A stretch of DNA of 64,000 nucleotides. It comes from Nitrosomonas stercoris. Lineage in GTDB: Bacteria; Pseudomonadota; Gammaproteobacteria; Burkholderiales; Nitrosomonadaceae. Positions within the stretch are counted from its first letter, which is position 1, and the number at the start of each line of letters is the position of its first letter. The position numbers were made by a program, and so were the translations under genes. The stretch lies in contig AP019755.1 in the NCBI GenBank assembly GCA_006742785.1, positions 1,798,001 to 1,862,000 of the forward strand, written 5' to 3'. The notes below the pieces were generated by a model. That model had not been told where the DNA came from and did no database searches. It was given only the letters and a program-made list of their open reading frames with translations. Shown one piece after another: positions 45,001 to 55,281 of the stretch.

Positions 45001-46704
45001 ATGAGTACTGAATTGACAGGCGCTGAAATTACGATACGTTGTTTGCAGGAGGAGGGAGTCAATCATATTTTTGGCTACCCGGGTGGAGCGGTACTGTTTC
45101 TGTATGACGAATTATTCAAGCAAGATAAAATCAAGCATATCTTGGTACGACATGAACAGGCAGCGGTTCATGCCGCGGATGGCTATGCGCGTTCCAGTAA
45201 TCAAGTTGGTGTTGCTTTGGTAACCTCCGGCCCCGGAGTGACGAATGCTGTTACCGGGATTGCAACCGCCTTTATGGATTCCATTCCACTGGTCATCATT
45301 AGTGGGCAGGTCCCAACCGCAGCCATTGGGCAGGATGCGTTTCAGGAAGTGGACACGGTTGGAATTACACGACCTTGCGTCAAACATAACTTTCTGGTGA
45401 AAGATGTTACAGAACTGGCAGCAACGATAAAAAAAGCGTTTTATATTGCATCAACAGGTCGGCCTGGTCCTGTCTTGGTAGATATTCCCAAGGATGTTAC
45501 GCAGCAAAAGGCTGAATTCAATTACCCAGCCAGTGTATCTTTGCGTTCCTATAATCCAGTAGTTACTGGAGATATGCAGCAGATCAAGCAAGCGATGCAA
45601 ATGATCTTAAAGGCAAAGCGCCCGATGATCTATTTTGGCGGGGGCGTGATTCTAGATAATGCTGCAGCGGAATTAACAGAATTTGTAAAAATGCTGAATT
45701 TTCCGTGCACAAGCACTTTGATGGGGTTAGGTGGTTATCCCTCTACTGATCGACAATTTGTTGGAATGCTGGGTATGCATGGTACTTATGAAGCCAATAT
45801 GGCTATGCAGTACTGTGATGTGTTAATTGCAATCGGTGCGCGTTTTGATGATCGGGTAATCGGTAATCCCAAGCATTTTTGTAATGAGGAAAGAAAGATT
45901 ATCCATATTGATATTGATCCATCTTCAATATCCAAGCGTGTTGAGGTTGATATCCCGATCGTAGGGAGTGTAACAGCAGTATTAAACGAGTTGAATATGC
46001 TGCTTAAAGCAAGCAGAGAAACAATCGATTCTGGTGTTTTATCCAAATGGTGGGAGCAAGTTGAGTTGTGGCGCGCGCGCGATTGTTTAAAATATGATCG
46101 AGCGGCGAGTATTATCAAGCCACAGATGGTGGTAGAAAAACTCTATGAAATTACCAATGGCGATGCCTTTATCACTTCTGATGTTGGCCAACATCAAATG
46201 TGGGCAGCCCAATTTTATAAATTTGATAAACCACGTCGCTGGATAAATTCTGGTGGATTAGGCACCATGGGATTTGGCTTGCCAGCAGCAATGGGTGTGC
46301 AGTTAGCTAATCCGGGCAGTATGGTGGCCTGTATCACAGGTGAAGCTAGCATTCAAATGTGTATACAGGAGCTGTCCACCTGCAAACAGCATGATTTGCC
46401 AGTTAAAATTATTAACTTGAACAATCGCTACATGGGGATGGTGCGGCAGTGGCAGGAGTTTTTCCACGGCAATCGTTACGCAGAATCCTACGTGGATGCA
46501 TTGCCTGATTTTGTTAAATTGGCTGAAAGCTATGGACATGTTGGTATGCGCATTGATAAACCAGGAGATGTGGAAGGTGCGCTAAAAGAGGCTTTTGAAT
46601 TAAGTGATCGGCTGGTATTCATAGATTTTATTACCGATCAAACCGAAAATGTTTTCCCGATGGTGCCAGGTGGCAAGGGATTATCTGAGATGATTCTGGT
46701 GTAA
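45001..46704 (+). CDS. ilvB: Acetolactate synthase large subunit
   Basis: 567 residues. The ThDP-enzyme pattern is complete: GYPGGAVLFLYDEL and HEQAAVHAADGYAR (catalytic Glu at the start), a central FAD-type domain (RFDDRVIGNPKHF), and the ThDP-binding GEASIQMCIQELSTCKQHDL with NNRYMGMVRQWQEFF. The usual GDG is GEA here (ITGEASIQM), noteworthy but seen in related enzymes. It joins two pyruvates (or pyruvate plus 2-oxobutyrate) for valine, leucine and isoleucine. The small subunit starts three bases later and ilvC follows. No leader peptide or attenuator was found in the 106 bases upstream. Confidence 0.95.
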   Translation: MSTELTGAEITIRCLQEEGVNHIFGYPGGAVLFLYDELFKQDKIKHILVRHEQAAVHAADGYARSSNQVGVALVTSGPGVTNAVTGIATAFMDSIPLVIISGQVPTAAIGQDAFQEVDTVGITRPCVKHNFLVKDVTELAATIKKAFYIASTGRPGPVLVDIPKDVTQQKAEFNYPASVSLRSYNPVVTGDMQQIKQAMQMILKAKRPMIYFGGGVILDNAAAELTEFVKMLNFPCTSTLMGLGGYPSTDRQFVGMLGMHGTYEANMAMQYCDVLIAIGARFDDRVIGNPKHFCNEERKIIHIDIDPSSISKRVEVDIPIVGSVTAVLNELNMLLKASRETIDSGVLSKWWEQVELWRARDCLKYDRAASIIKPQMVVEKLYEITNGDAFITSDVGQHQMWAAQFYKFDKPRRWINSGGLGTMGFGLPAAMGVQLANPGSMVACITGEASIQMCIQELSTCKQHDLPVKIINLNNRYMGMVRQWQEFFHGNRYAESYVDALPDFVKLAESYGHVGMRIDKPGDVEGALKEAFELSDRLVFIDFITDQTENVFPMVPGGKGLSEMILV

Positions 46705-46707
46705 CAC

Positions 46708-47199
46708 ATGAGACATATTATTTCTTTATTGATGGAAAATGAGGCAGGCGCCTTGTCGCGTGTAGCAGGTTTATTTTCTGCTCGTGGTTACAATATTGAG
46801 TCACTCTCCGTTGCTCCTACTGAGGATCCAACCTTATCACGCATGACGTTGGCAACAACTGGTTCTGAAGCGGTTGTTGAACAGATCATCAAACAACTAA
46901 ATAAATTGATCGAAGTGGTCAAATTAATTGATTTGAGTGATGAAGGTTATGTTGAGCGAGAACTAATGCTCGTTAAGCTAAGAGCGGTGGATGAGGAGCG
47001 TGAGGAAATTAAACGCCTTGTTGATATTTTTCGTGGCAATATCATTGATGTGACAAATAAAATTTACACGATAGAGCTAACAGGCACGCAATCAAAATTA
47101 GATGGCTTTTTGCAGGCAATCGATCGTAATTTAATTCTGGAAATCGCTCGAACGGGAGTTTCTGGCCTCGGGCGCGGCGAACGAATCTTGAAACTATAA
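46708..47199 (+). CDS. ilvH: Acetolactate synthase small (regulatory) subunit
   Basis: 163 residues. The N-terminal ACT domain reads RHIISLLMENEAGALSRVAG with LFSARGYNIESLSV, the valine-binding ACT fold, and the C-terminal domain ends in ARTGVSGLGRGE. It gives valine feedback control and full activity to the large subunit. It begins three bases after the ilvB stop. The gap to ilvC (90 bases) has an AAAGGA Shine-Dalgarno for ilvC only. Confidence 0.95.
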   Translation: MRHIISLLMENEAGALSRVAGLFSARGYNIESLSVAPTEDPTLSRMTLATTGSEAVVEQIIKQLNKLIEVVKLIDLSDEGYVERELMLVKLRAVDEEREEIKRLVDIFRGNIIDVTNKIYTIELTGTQSKLDGFLQAIDRNLILEIARTGVSGLGRGERILKL

Positions 47200-47255
47200 A
47201 TTCTCACGCGCTTATTGATAATGAATCTGGATTTCATCAATGGCGTATCAGCTGA

Positions 47256-48305
<1,050 letters not shown>

Positions 48306-48309
48306 GTCT

Positions 48310-48960
48310 ATGGCGAATTTTTACTATCCACATCCATTTATTGCCCGTGAAGGTTGGCCTTTTATTGTAGGAAGTTTTGTTATTGCGCTATTGGTAAATT
48401 ATTTTGCCGGTTGGCTTTGGGCTCTTCCTTTATGGGTACTTGCTTTATTTGTACTACAATTTTTTCGTGATCCCCCTCGCGCTATACCGGAACTCGCTGG
48501 CGCTGTATTGGCTCCAGCAGATGGGCGTATCGTCGCTGTAGATAAAGTACAAGATCCTTTCCTTGCGCGAGAAGCACTAAAGGTAAGTGTTTTCATGAAT
48601 GTTTTTAATGTGCACTCAAATCGTAGTCCGGTAGATGGTGAAATATGTGATCAATGGTATTTTCCAGGTAATTTTCTGAATGCTAGTTTGCCTAAAGCTT
48701 CTGTGGAGAATGAGCGTAATGCTTTATGGATCAAGGCTGAGGGTGGGCGCGATGTCACTTGTGTTCAGATAGCTGGCTTGATCGCAAAACGCATTGTTTG
48801 TCATGTAAAACCCGGGGAAAAACTAGCTCGAGGACAACGTTTTGGCTTTATTCGCTTTGGCTCACGTGTGGATGTTTATCTTCCGTTAGAAACAAAAATC
48901 AACGTTGGTATTGGCGATAAGGTACGGGCAACTCAAACAATATTGGCTGAGTTTCGTTGA
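48310..48960 (+). CDS. psd: Phosphatidylserine decarboxylase proenzyme (short form)
   Basis: 216 residues from ATG 48310, four bases after the ilvC stop; an upstream in-frame start at 48283 overlaps ilvC and is not needed. Two N-terminal membrane helices (about 17-50). The core has [10 protein letters not shown] and [16 protein letters not shown]. Self-cleavage at G184-S185 (RFGSRVDVY) generates the pyruvoyl cofactor. It makes phosphatidylethanolamine from phosphatidylserine at the inner membrane. The next gene, pssA, supplies its substrate. Confidence 0.94.
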   Translation: MANFYYPHPFIAREGWPFIVGSFVIALLVNYFAGWLWALPLWVLALFVLQFFRDPPRAIPELAGAVLAPADGRIVAVDKVQDPFLAREALKVSVFMNVFNVHSNRSPVDGEICDQWYFPGNFLNASLPKASVENERNALWIKAEGGRDVTCVQIAGLIAKRIVCHVKPGEKLARGQRFGFIRFGSRVDVYLPLETKINVGIGDKVRATQTILAEFR

Positions 48961-48992
48961 TTATTTCCAGCTGATATTCATGACATACATTT

Positions 48993-49772
48993 ATGCAGGA
49001 AGCTGATTCGGAACAATTACCTGTTACACATGTTCGTTGGAGAAGACGAGGTATCTATTTGTTACCTAATCTTTTTACAACGGCAGCATTATTTGCAGGA
49101 TTTTATGCAATTGTGCAGGCAATGAATGGCTATTATGAACATTCAGCTATTGCAATCTTTATAGCGATGGTGCTCGATGGCCTGGATGGACGAGTAGCAC
49201 GTCTCACACATACCCAGAGTGAATTCGGAGCAGAGTACGATAGTTTATCCGATATGGTTTCGTTTGGTGCAGCACCAGCCCTTATCATGTATGAATGGGC
49301 CTTAAAAGATATGGGGAAACTGGGCTGGATTGCAGCGTTTATCTATTGTTCCTGCGCTGCATTACGCTTGGCTCGTTTTAATGTTTCCATTGAAGTAATC
49401 GACAAGAAATTTTTTCAAGGATTACCAAGCCCGGCAGCAGCAGCGTTAATCGCCGGCACAATGTGGGTGGTACTGGATTTCGATATTAATGTTGAGGATA
49501 TTAAGTGGCTTGCCTGGATTATGACATTATTTGCTGGGTTGACTATGGTCACAAATATTCCCTATTACAGTGGTAAAGAGATTAATCTACAGAAAAAAGT
49601 TTCATTTTTTGTTGTACTTCTTCTACTCTTGTTTTTCTTCGTCTTGATTCCAAGTCATCCTCCATTAGTATTGTTTGGAATATTCTTCATTTATGCTTTA
49701 TCTGGCTACTCGATGAAAATCTGGCGATTCTATAAAAATAGGAAACGCCGAGAATTGCGTGAAAATATTTAA
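48993..49772 (+). CDS. pssA: CDP-diacylglycerol-serine O-phosphatidyltransferase
   Basis: 259 residues, integral membrane. The CDP-alcohol phosphotransferase motif is complete: D62, G63, D65, G66, A69, R70, then G79, D83 and D87 (DGLDGRVARLTHTQSEFG, then EYDSLSD). It makes phosphatidylserine from CDP-diacylglycerol and serine. In many betaproteobacteria leuA follows this gene. Here an IS481-type remnant lies six bases after the stop. The C terminus (KIWRFYKNRKRRELRENI) is a normal basic tail, so the gene appears complete. Confidence 0.94.
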   Translation: MQEADSEQLPVTHVRWRRRGIYLLPNLFTTAALFAGFYAIVQAMNGYYEHSAIAIFIAMVLDGLDGRVARLTHTQSEFGAEYDSLSDMVSFGAAPALIMYEWALKDMGKLGWIAAFIYCSCAALRLARFNVSIEVIDKKFFQGLPSPAAAALIAGTMWVVLDFDINVEDIKWLAWIMTLFAGLTMVTNIPYYSGKEINLQKKVSFFVVLLLLLFFFVLIPSHPPLVLFGIFFIYALSGYSMKIWRFYKNRKRRELRENI

Positions 49773-49777
49773 TTAAT

Positions 49778-50360
49778 CTAGGTGTTTAGTCCCACGGTGT
49801 GCTGGAATAGGCCAAAGATAAAACGATCTGGCTCATTTATCCAGATTTTGCAGATGTATTCATAGAGTGTTAAGCCTTTGCGTGTTTTTAGTCTTTTGGT
49901 GAAATTATAAGCCATCACAAAACTATGGAGATAGGCCTTCAACTGATCGTGTGAGTCGTAATAATACCGCTTTACAGTTGTGGTTCGATTCATGCGTTCG
50001 ACCTGACCATTGGCCAGGGATGGTTGGGTTTGGTGAGGCGGTGCTCGATGCCGTTGAAAGCAGCGATCAGGCTTGACGGATTAAATGCACAATGCTTGGT
50101 TGCAGCGCATATAGATAATCATCAGCGGTAGCAGCGTATGTTTGCGAAACGCTACAACAGCAGCTTCTTCTTCCAGACTTAAAACGGTTGAGCGCGACTC
50201 TTTGGGGTCCATTGGTGTATCGTGGGTGAATTCCTGCTTCCGCCACTTTGCTACCGTTTCTGGATTAATCTCATGCCGCTTGGCCAGAACATGCAGACTC
50301 TCTTGACTATATTGTATCGCTCGACGCACCGCCGCTGTGATTTATGTCTTGGTTAATCAC
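49778..50360 (-). pseudogene. IS481-family transposase remnant
   Basis: Minus strand. A GTG at 50360 with AAGGAG upstream begins V-I-N-Q-D-I-N-H-S-G-G-A-S-S-D-T-I, then a frameshift. The N-terminal part continues as SLHVLAKRHEINPETVAKW (50329 downward), frameshifts after LLPL, and is joined by deletion to NGIEHRLTKPNHPW. The C-terminal part (49993-49778, MNRTTTVKRYYYDSHDQL and QHTVGLNT) follows. About 100 residues of the DDE core are missing, so it cannot transpose. It lies directly after pssA. Confidence 0.8.
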
Positions 50361-50559
50361 ATCTCCTTCTACAACAATGAATTGTCTACTTGACGGAGAA
50401 GCTTACAAAAAATCATATGTAAATGTAGTAGTGTCAATTTTATTTTATATTTGACGCTATTTCTAGAAGTTAATTGAAGTTGTTGCCTGAATAAAATAGG
50501 CGATACGCAAAATTTTTATGATATATGTATAGCTATTATTCTTAGGAGCAGGTGGATAA

Positions 50560-52614
50560 ATGGAGAATGAAATTATTAATGATTTTATTTGTGTGAAATG
50601 CCAAGGAAAACTGTTTCGTTCTGAACAGAAACTCTGTTGTAGTAGCTGTATGAGTGAATTTATTATAAATAATGGCATTATTGATTTTCGTGGGAACCGA
50701 CAAAGTTATTATTTTAATCCTGTTTCTACTACCGACATGGATACTCTTATTAAGCAAATGGAAGAGAGTAATTGGTCACAAACAGTAAGATCATTTATTA
50801 AATATGTTGGTCCAAAATCACCTGATTCTTGGATAGATAATTTAGTAGTGGATAGCCGCTACGCTTGGAAGATTTTTCTCAATTCGAATGAGAACAAAAG
50901 TTTGCTTGATATCGGTTGCGGCTTGGGAAATTTAGTGTCTAACCTTGCCCCGCATTTTGGCCAAGTTTATGCCATGGACCTTACTTATAAGAGATTACAG
51001 TTTACACAAAAAAGATCTTCAATTTTTAATACTTCGGATGATATTAGATTTATTGCTGGTGGAGATCAAAAATATTTACCGTTTCCAGATCACTCGGTGG
51101 ATTGTGTAACGCTATCTGGAGTTTTGGAATGGGTGGGAGAAGGAGATACGGCTCTTTATAATTCAGGCAGTAAATTGCGTAGAATTTGGTATATGCTGGC
51201 AAATTATTTTGGTGAATCTAGCCCGCGCAATATACAAATTGCTTTTTTAAAAGAGATAAAAAGAATATTAAAAGAGGATGGCCAGCTATTTGTAGGAATC
51301 GAGAACCGGCTTAACTATGAATACTTTATAAATCGGCCAGATCACCATTCAAATTTAAAATATGGCTCCTTAATGCCAAGGTTTATAGCAAATTTATATT
51401 CTATTTTTGCTAAGCATCAACCATATAGAACATTCACGTATTCAATACCAGGGTATAGAAAGTTATTTGCTGAAGCTGGTTTTGATTCTTTAGAATTTAT
51501 TGGATTATTTGATGGATATAGCTTTCTTAGAAAAATGTTACCTTTTGCGGAAACAGGTAAAACTTGGCAACCAAGCAAGCCACGATCATTAAAGAAGAAA
51601 ATATCTTCAAATAAATATTTTGTGCCGGCCTATGGCATTGTTGCATCTTCTGCCAAAAGAAAGAGTACTAGTTTACATGACAGGATTTTTAACGCTATTG
51701 CTCAGAAAATGAGGGAAGATGCATCTTCAAATTTTACTGTCAGAAATTATATTGTGACGAACAAAGAAAAGTTGGTCATGAATTGTAATATAGCAGCTAA
51801 GGATGTTGTAGTTAAAATACCATTGAATGAAGCATCGTTATTCGCACAACAAAAAAATAAGGAGTTGTTAATTAAGATGGCCGGGCTATCTGTATCTCCT
51901 GATTTTGTTTGTCAGGTGGAAGAGGAGGGACTTCAAGGGTTTGTAGAAGAAGAAATTAAAGGAAATCCAATATCTTCTTTATTTCTACCTCAATCAAAAA
52001 CATCCCTTAAAAATTTATATCAAGATATAGGTGAATTGTTAGGTAAATTAAATCCTCCAGAATCTATTATATCTGAAGAAAAATTTGAGTTTTCAGGAGA
52101 TATTTATAAACGAGTCGTCGAACGTCCCTTAAAAACTTTGTTTGCGGTGCTTGAAGACAAAGGTTTGCACGATTATCTGCATGGATATTTCTCAGAAAAT
52201 TTAAAAGGCAAGTATATCGGCTCTGGCGTGTACCATGGTGATTTGAGTGTAAGCAATATTATAGTGACTCCTAATGGTTCCTATCAATTGATAGATTGGG
52301 AAGGAGGAATGGAGAACGGAATTCCAATATTGGACGCGATTAATTTTATTGGGAGTAGCTATCGTTATACCAATACGCGAGCAAGCATGAGAGATACAAT
52401 AAATATGTTAATTGGTGATGATTTTAAAGAATCTGAAGAGTGGCAATTCTTGGCCAAGCAATATGAATATTGGGAAATTGACCTCGACTTGCATAAAGGT
52501 TTGGTATATCTAAATTGGTTAAGTAGTGTGTCGCATTTGCTTCCGTTTTCCTTGCGGTTTAATGAAAAAAACATCAATAAGTTTATCTATGATGTTGTTG
52601 CTGAGATGAAATAA
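50560..52614 (+). CDS. Fusion of a SAM methyltransferase and a kinase-like domain, with Zn ribbon
   Basis: 684 residues. Residues 11-30 form a Cys4 ribbon (C11, C14, C27, C30). A class I methyltransferase follows: LLDIGCGLGN (117-121 core), YAMDLTYKR and YLPFPDHSVDCVTLSGVLEW. The C-terminal half is kinase-like: candidate ATP Lys K419 (VVVKIPL), catalytic loop VYHGDLSVSN (D561), metal Asp D579 in QLIDWEGG. This is the protein-kinase/aminoglycoside-phosphotransferase fold. Methyltransferase-plus-kinase is the WbdD layout, an enzyme that caps O-antigen chains with a methyl phosphate. Here it heads an exopolysaccharide gene block, A+T-richer than its neighbours. Its target is unproven, and no long C-terminal coiled coil of the WbdD sort is seen. 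Confidence 0.78.
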   Translation: MENEIINDFICVKCQGKLFRSEQKLCCSSCMSEFIINNGIIDFRGNRQSYYFNPVSTTDMDTLIKQMEESNWSQTVRSFIKYVGPKSPDSWIDNLVVDSRYAWKIFLNSNENKSLLDIGCGLGNLVSNLAPHFGQVYAMDLTYKRLQFTQKRSSIFNTSDDIRFIAGGDQKYLPFPDHSVDCVTLSGVLEWVGEGDTALYNSGSKLRRIWYMLANYFGESSPRNIQIAFLKEIKRILKEDGQLFVGIENRLNYEYFINRPDHHSNLKYGSLMPRFIANLYSIFAKHQPYRTFTYSIPGYRKLFAEAGFDSLEFIGLFDGYSFLRKMLPFAETGKTWQPSKPRSLKKKISSNKYFVPAYGIVASSAKRKSTSLHDRIFNAIAQKMREDASSNFTVRNYIVTNKEKLVMNCNIAAKDVVVKIPLNEASLFAQQKNKELLIKMAGLSVSPDFVCQVEEEGLQGFVEEEIKGNPISSLFLPQSKTSLKNLYQDIGELLGKLNPPESIISEEKFEFSGDIYKRVVERPLKTLFAVLEDKGLHDYLHGYFSENLKGKYIGSGVYHGDLSVSNIIVTPNGSYQLIDWEGGMENGIPILDAINFIGSSYRYTNTRASMRDTINMLIGDDFKESEEWQFLAKQYEYWEIDLDLHKGLVYLNWLSSVSHLLPFSLRFNEKNINKFIYDVVAEMK

Positions 52615-52775
52615 GGATACAAGTGTTTACTTTTTCCAATGAATCTCTATTTCATGACTAAAATAGCTAACCGGATGGATACTAATAATTAATCTTGATT
52701 TGTTCAGAATTACGAAGATATGCCGTTCTGGAGCAGAAATAACTTTTTCGTTACGGTGCCCAATATTTTTTGAAT

Positions 52776-55067
52776 ATGTATAAATTAGTTCGTCGGCTTT
52801 TGAACAAACTAACGGGTGGTAGCCAATCCCAGATATATCAGCCAGTTTTGTCGGAGCAAGCGTTTAATTTATATATTTTACATAAATGTCCAGATATCTT
52901 TTCTGGTAACGTAGAGCATGCCCACGAGTTTTCTGACTCTGAGTATACTAACTACATTGCTTTAGCATTTAGAGAAAAGATCAGTTCACGATTTTTTTTG
53001 CAGCCAGCTGATGTTGATAAACTTTGTCAACGAGCATATCAACCTGATTCTATTTGGAGCCATCAATTGACCAGGTTTGTGTCTCAAGTGCTAGATGATG
53101 GTATGTTCATCTATGCGGAGCAAGGGCCAAAATTATCTGGAGAATTTCCTTGGCAATCAATTCCAGTGGGTCCGGGAGGAGATAGCTTATATTCAATCAA
53201 GCCCCATCGTTTTTCTTTTCTTCCTCGGTTAGCGCTAGCGACTTATCTGCGGTTAATTCCATCTAACTATCTTTTAGAAATTGTGGATAGTTGGATGAAG
53301 AAAGCTGAAGAAGGTAAGAGCTCATTATTTTATGTTTCTAACTTAGTTGTTATTCAACGTATGCTCGCAACTACCTGGGCATGGCTTTTTCTTGCAGCAA
53401 GACCTGTGACACGAAGTATAGAAGAATTGGGATTAGAAAGTCGTTTGCTCAGAATATTATGGGCAGATATCCAATTTTTAATACCAAGAATTGGTTCTTC
53501 TGTACCCAACAATCATTTGCTCGCTGATCGTTTTGCTGCTTGTTTTATACAAATGGTTATTCCAGAGTTTTGTCAACAGATAGAATTTTCTGATGTTGAA
53601 GAAAAATTTCGAGAGGAGTTTCTTCGACAAACGTATGATGATGGTGGAAGTTTTGAGCATTCTGCACATTACCACGAGTTTGCGTGTGAAATGGGAGTAG
53701 CTTATCTTTTACTTTGTTATAAGCAAGGGCGCGAGTCTAATAAGGAAATTTATAATAGGATTAAGATGCTGCTTCACTTTCAAGCTGCTTTGACAGGACC
53801 CAATACGAAAACTCCGCTTGCATTTGGTAACGCAACTGAAGATGGATTGTTTCCTTTGGATGGAGGAAAAGGTTGGTGTTCTGGTTCGTTACGTGAAATT
53901 TATCGAGCTCTTTTCGCTGCTCAAATTACATCTACTCCTAATGATGATCCTTCAGTGGAGCGAGCTTTTTGGTTGCTTGCAGGAAAGCTTCGAGAATCTG
54001 ATCAAAACATTGAGAATGATCTTATATGCCAATCTTTTCCTGAGGGCGGCATTCATGTTTATCCTGATAGCGAACTGGGTGGAAGGTTAGTGTTCCGTAG
54101 TGGTCCACTTGCTGATACTACTGTAGTAGCTGGGCATACACATGCGGATCTTCTAAGCATTTGTTTATCTGTAGGTGAACAGATGATTTTAGGAGACTCA
54201 GGAACATATACTTATCGTGGATTATCTAGTAAGTGGCCAGAGAGTTCCCCTGATTGGCGTAACTATTTTGCTGGTCCCATCGCACACAATACCCTGTGCA
54301 TTGAAGGACAAGATCCTTTCGGTAAAATTGTAGGAGATTTTAGAAAATTCGATATTCCTCCTCCTCTGAAATGCCACTACTCTATTAGCCCATCTCTAGC
54401 CTGGTGTGAGGGCAAACTTTCTGATGTGGGTATTTATTCAGGTTATATTAGAGGTTGTGTTCATGTGAAAGGGTATTACTGGGTGATCTATGATGATCCT
54501 TCTTTGCTAGAAATAGATGATCAATTATGTTGGTACGGTTTTCAGTGTACCCCTGGTTCAGAGCTGTCGAACTTTTCTCCAAAGACACTCCAAATAGAAA
54601 ATAATAGCAAAAATTTATTTTTAACATCTAGTTTCTCAGATTCTCCCGAGATTATAGAAGGGAATCTTGATCCTCCCGGAGGATGGTTCTCTTCAGGTTA
54701 TGGTTCACTTTCGCCTGCGCCACAGATTCGCTATAAACTTGAGCATTTCTTGCCTTCCGCGTTTGTCATTACAACTCAACCTGAAGCAATCCCTGAATTA
54801 ATCAGTGTAAGTGTAGAAAATGATGAGAGTTCCATTATATTAACTCTAAAGAGTACCCATAATGAAGATTGGTTGATCATCAACAAGAATATCAATAATG
54901 CATGTGTTTATAGTGGCCTTGTATTTACTGGGCAGCTGCTCTGGATCAGATTCGTGGCGGAGAAGCCTGCGTTATTAAGATGGTCTAATGGACATCATAT
55001 TTCATGGGAAAAGTACGGGATAACTTTAAATTTAGAAGAAGCTGCAGATAATGTACTTGTTTTGTAA
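52776..55067 (+). CDS. Heparinase II/III family protein
   Basis: 763 residues from ATG 52776 (a TTG at 52770 would add two). The N-terminal alpha-helical toroid (about 50-380: ADRFAACFIQMVIPEFC, SFEHSAHYHEFACEMGVAYL) precedes the heparinase II/III beta domain with VAGHTHADLLSICLSVGEQM and ILGDSGTYTYRG. These enzymes cleave uronic-acid polysaccharides or act in their production. No signal peptide is visible, which is odd for a lyase and common in exosortase-linked loci. It lies between the methyltransferase-kinase and the flippase, in the same orientation. Confidence 0.85.
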   Translation: MYKLVRRLLNKLTGGSQSQIYQPVLSEQAFNLYILHKCPDIFSGNVEHAHEFSDSEYTNYIALAFREKISSRFFLQPADVDKLCQRAYQPDSIWSHQLTRFVSQVLDDGMFIYAEQGPKLSGEFPWQSIPVGPGGDSLYSIKPHRFSFLPRLALATYLRLIPSNYLLEIVDSWMKKAEEGKSSLFYVSNLVVIQRMLATTWAWLFLAARPVTRSIEELGLESRLLRILWADIQFLIPRIGSSVPNNHLLADRFAACFIQMVIPEFCQQIEFSDVEEKFREEFLRQTYDDGGSFEHSAHYHEFACEMGVAYLLLCYKQGRESNKEIYNRIKMLLHFQAALTGPNTKTPLAFGNATEDGLFPLDGGKGWCSGSLREIYRALFAAQITSTPNDDPSVERAFWLLAGKLRESDQNIENDLICQSFPEGGIHVYPDSELGGRLVFRSGPLADTTVVAGHTHADLLSICLSVGEQMILGDSGTYTYRGLSSKWPESSPDWRNYFAGPIAHNTLCIEGQDPFGKIVGDFRKFDIPPPLKCHYSISPSLAWCEGKLSDVGIYSGYIRGCVHVKGYYWVIYDDPSLLEIDDQLCWYGFQCTPGSELSNFSPKTLQIENNSKNLFLTSSFSDSPEIIEGNLDPPGGWFSSGYGSLSPAPQIRYKLEHFLPSAFVITTQPEAIPELISVSVENDESSIILTLKSTHNEDWLIINKNINNACVYSGLVFTGQLLWIRFVAEKPALLRWSNGHHISWEKYGITLNLEEAADNVLVL

Positions 55068-55281
55068 CTTAAAGTTGAGCGAACTAGGTAGATAATAAAG
55101 AAAAAGACCGGTGGAAGAAAGATCTCGGTTGAGGTGCGAGCAACAGTTTTAATTAGAGTAGTGATAGTTTGTAAATCCCGTCTTAAATAGTGTTTAAGAA
55201 CAGTAATTCTATTTTTCCTACGGCTTTTTCTACTTTCATTATTTTGTCTGATAAAAACTACTTGAAGATAATCGACAGACG

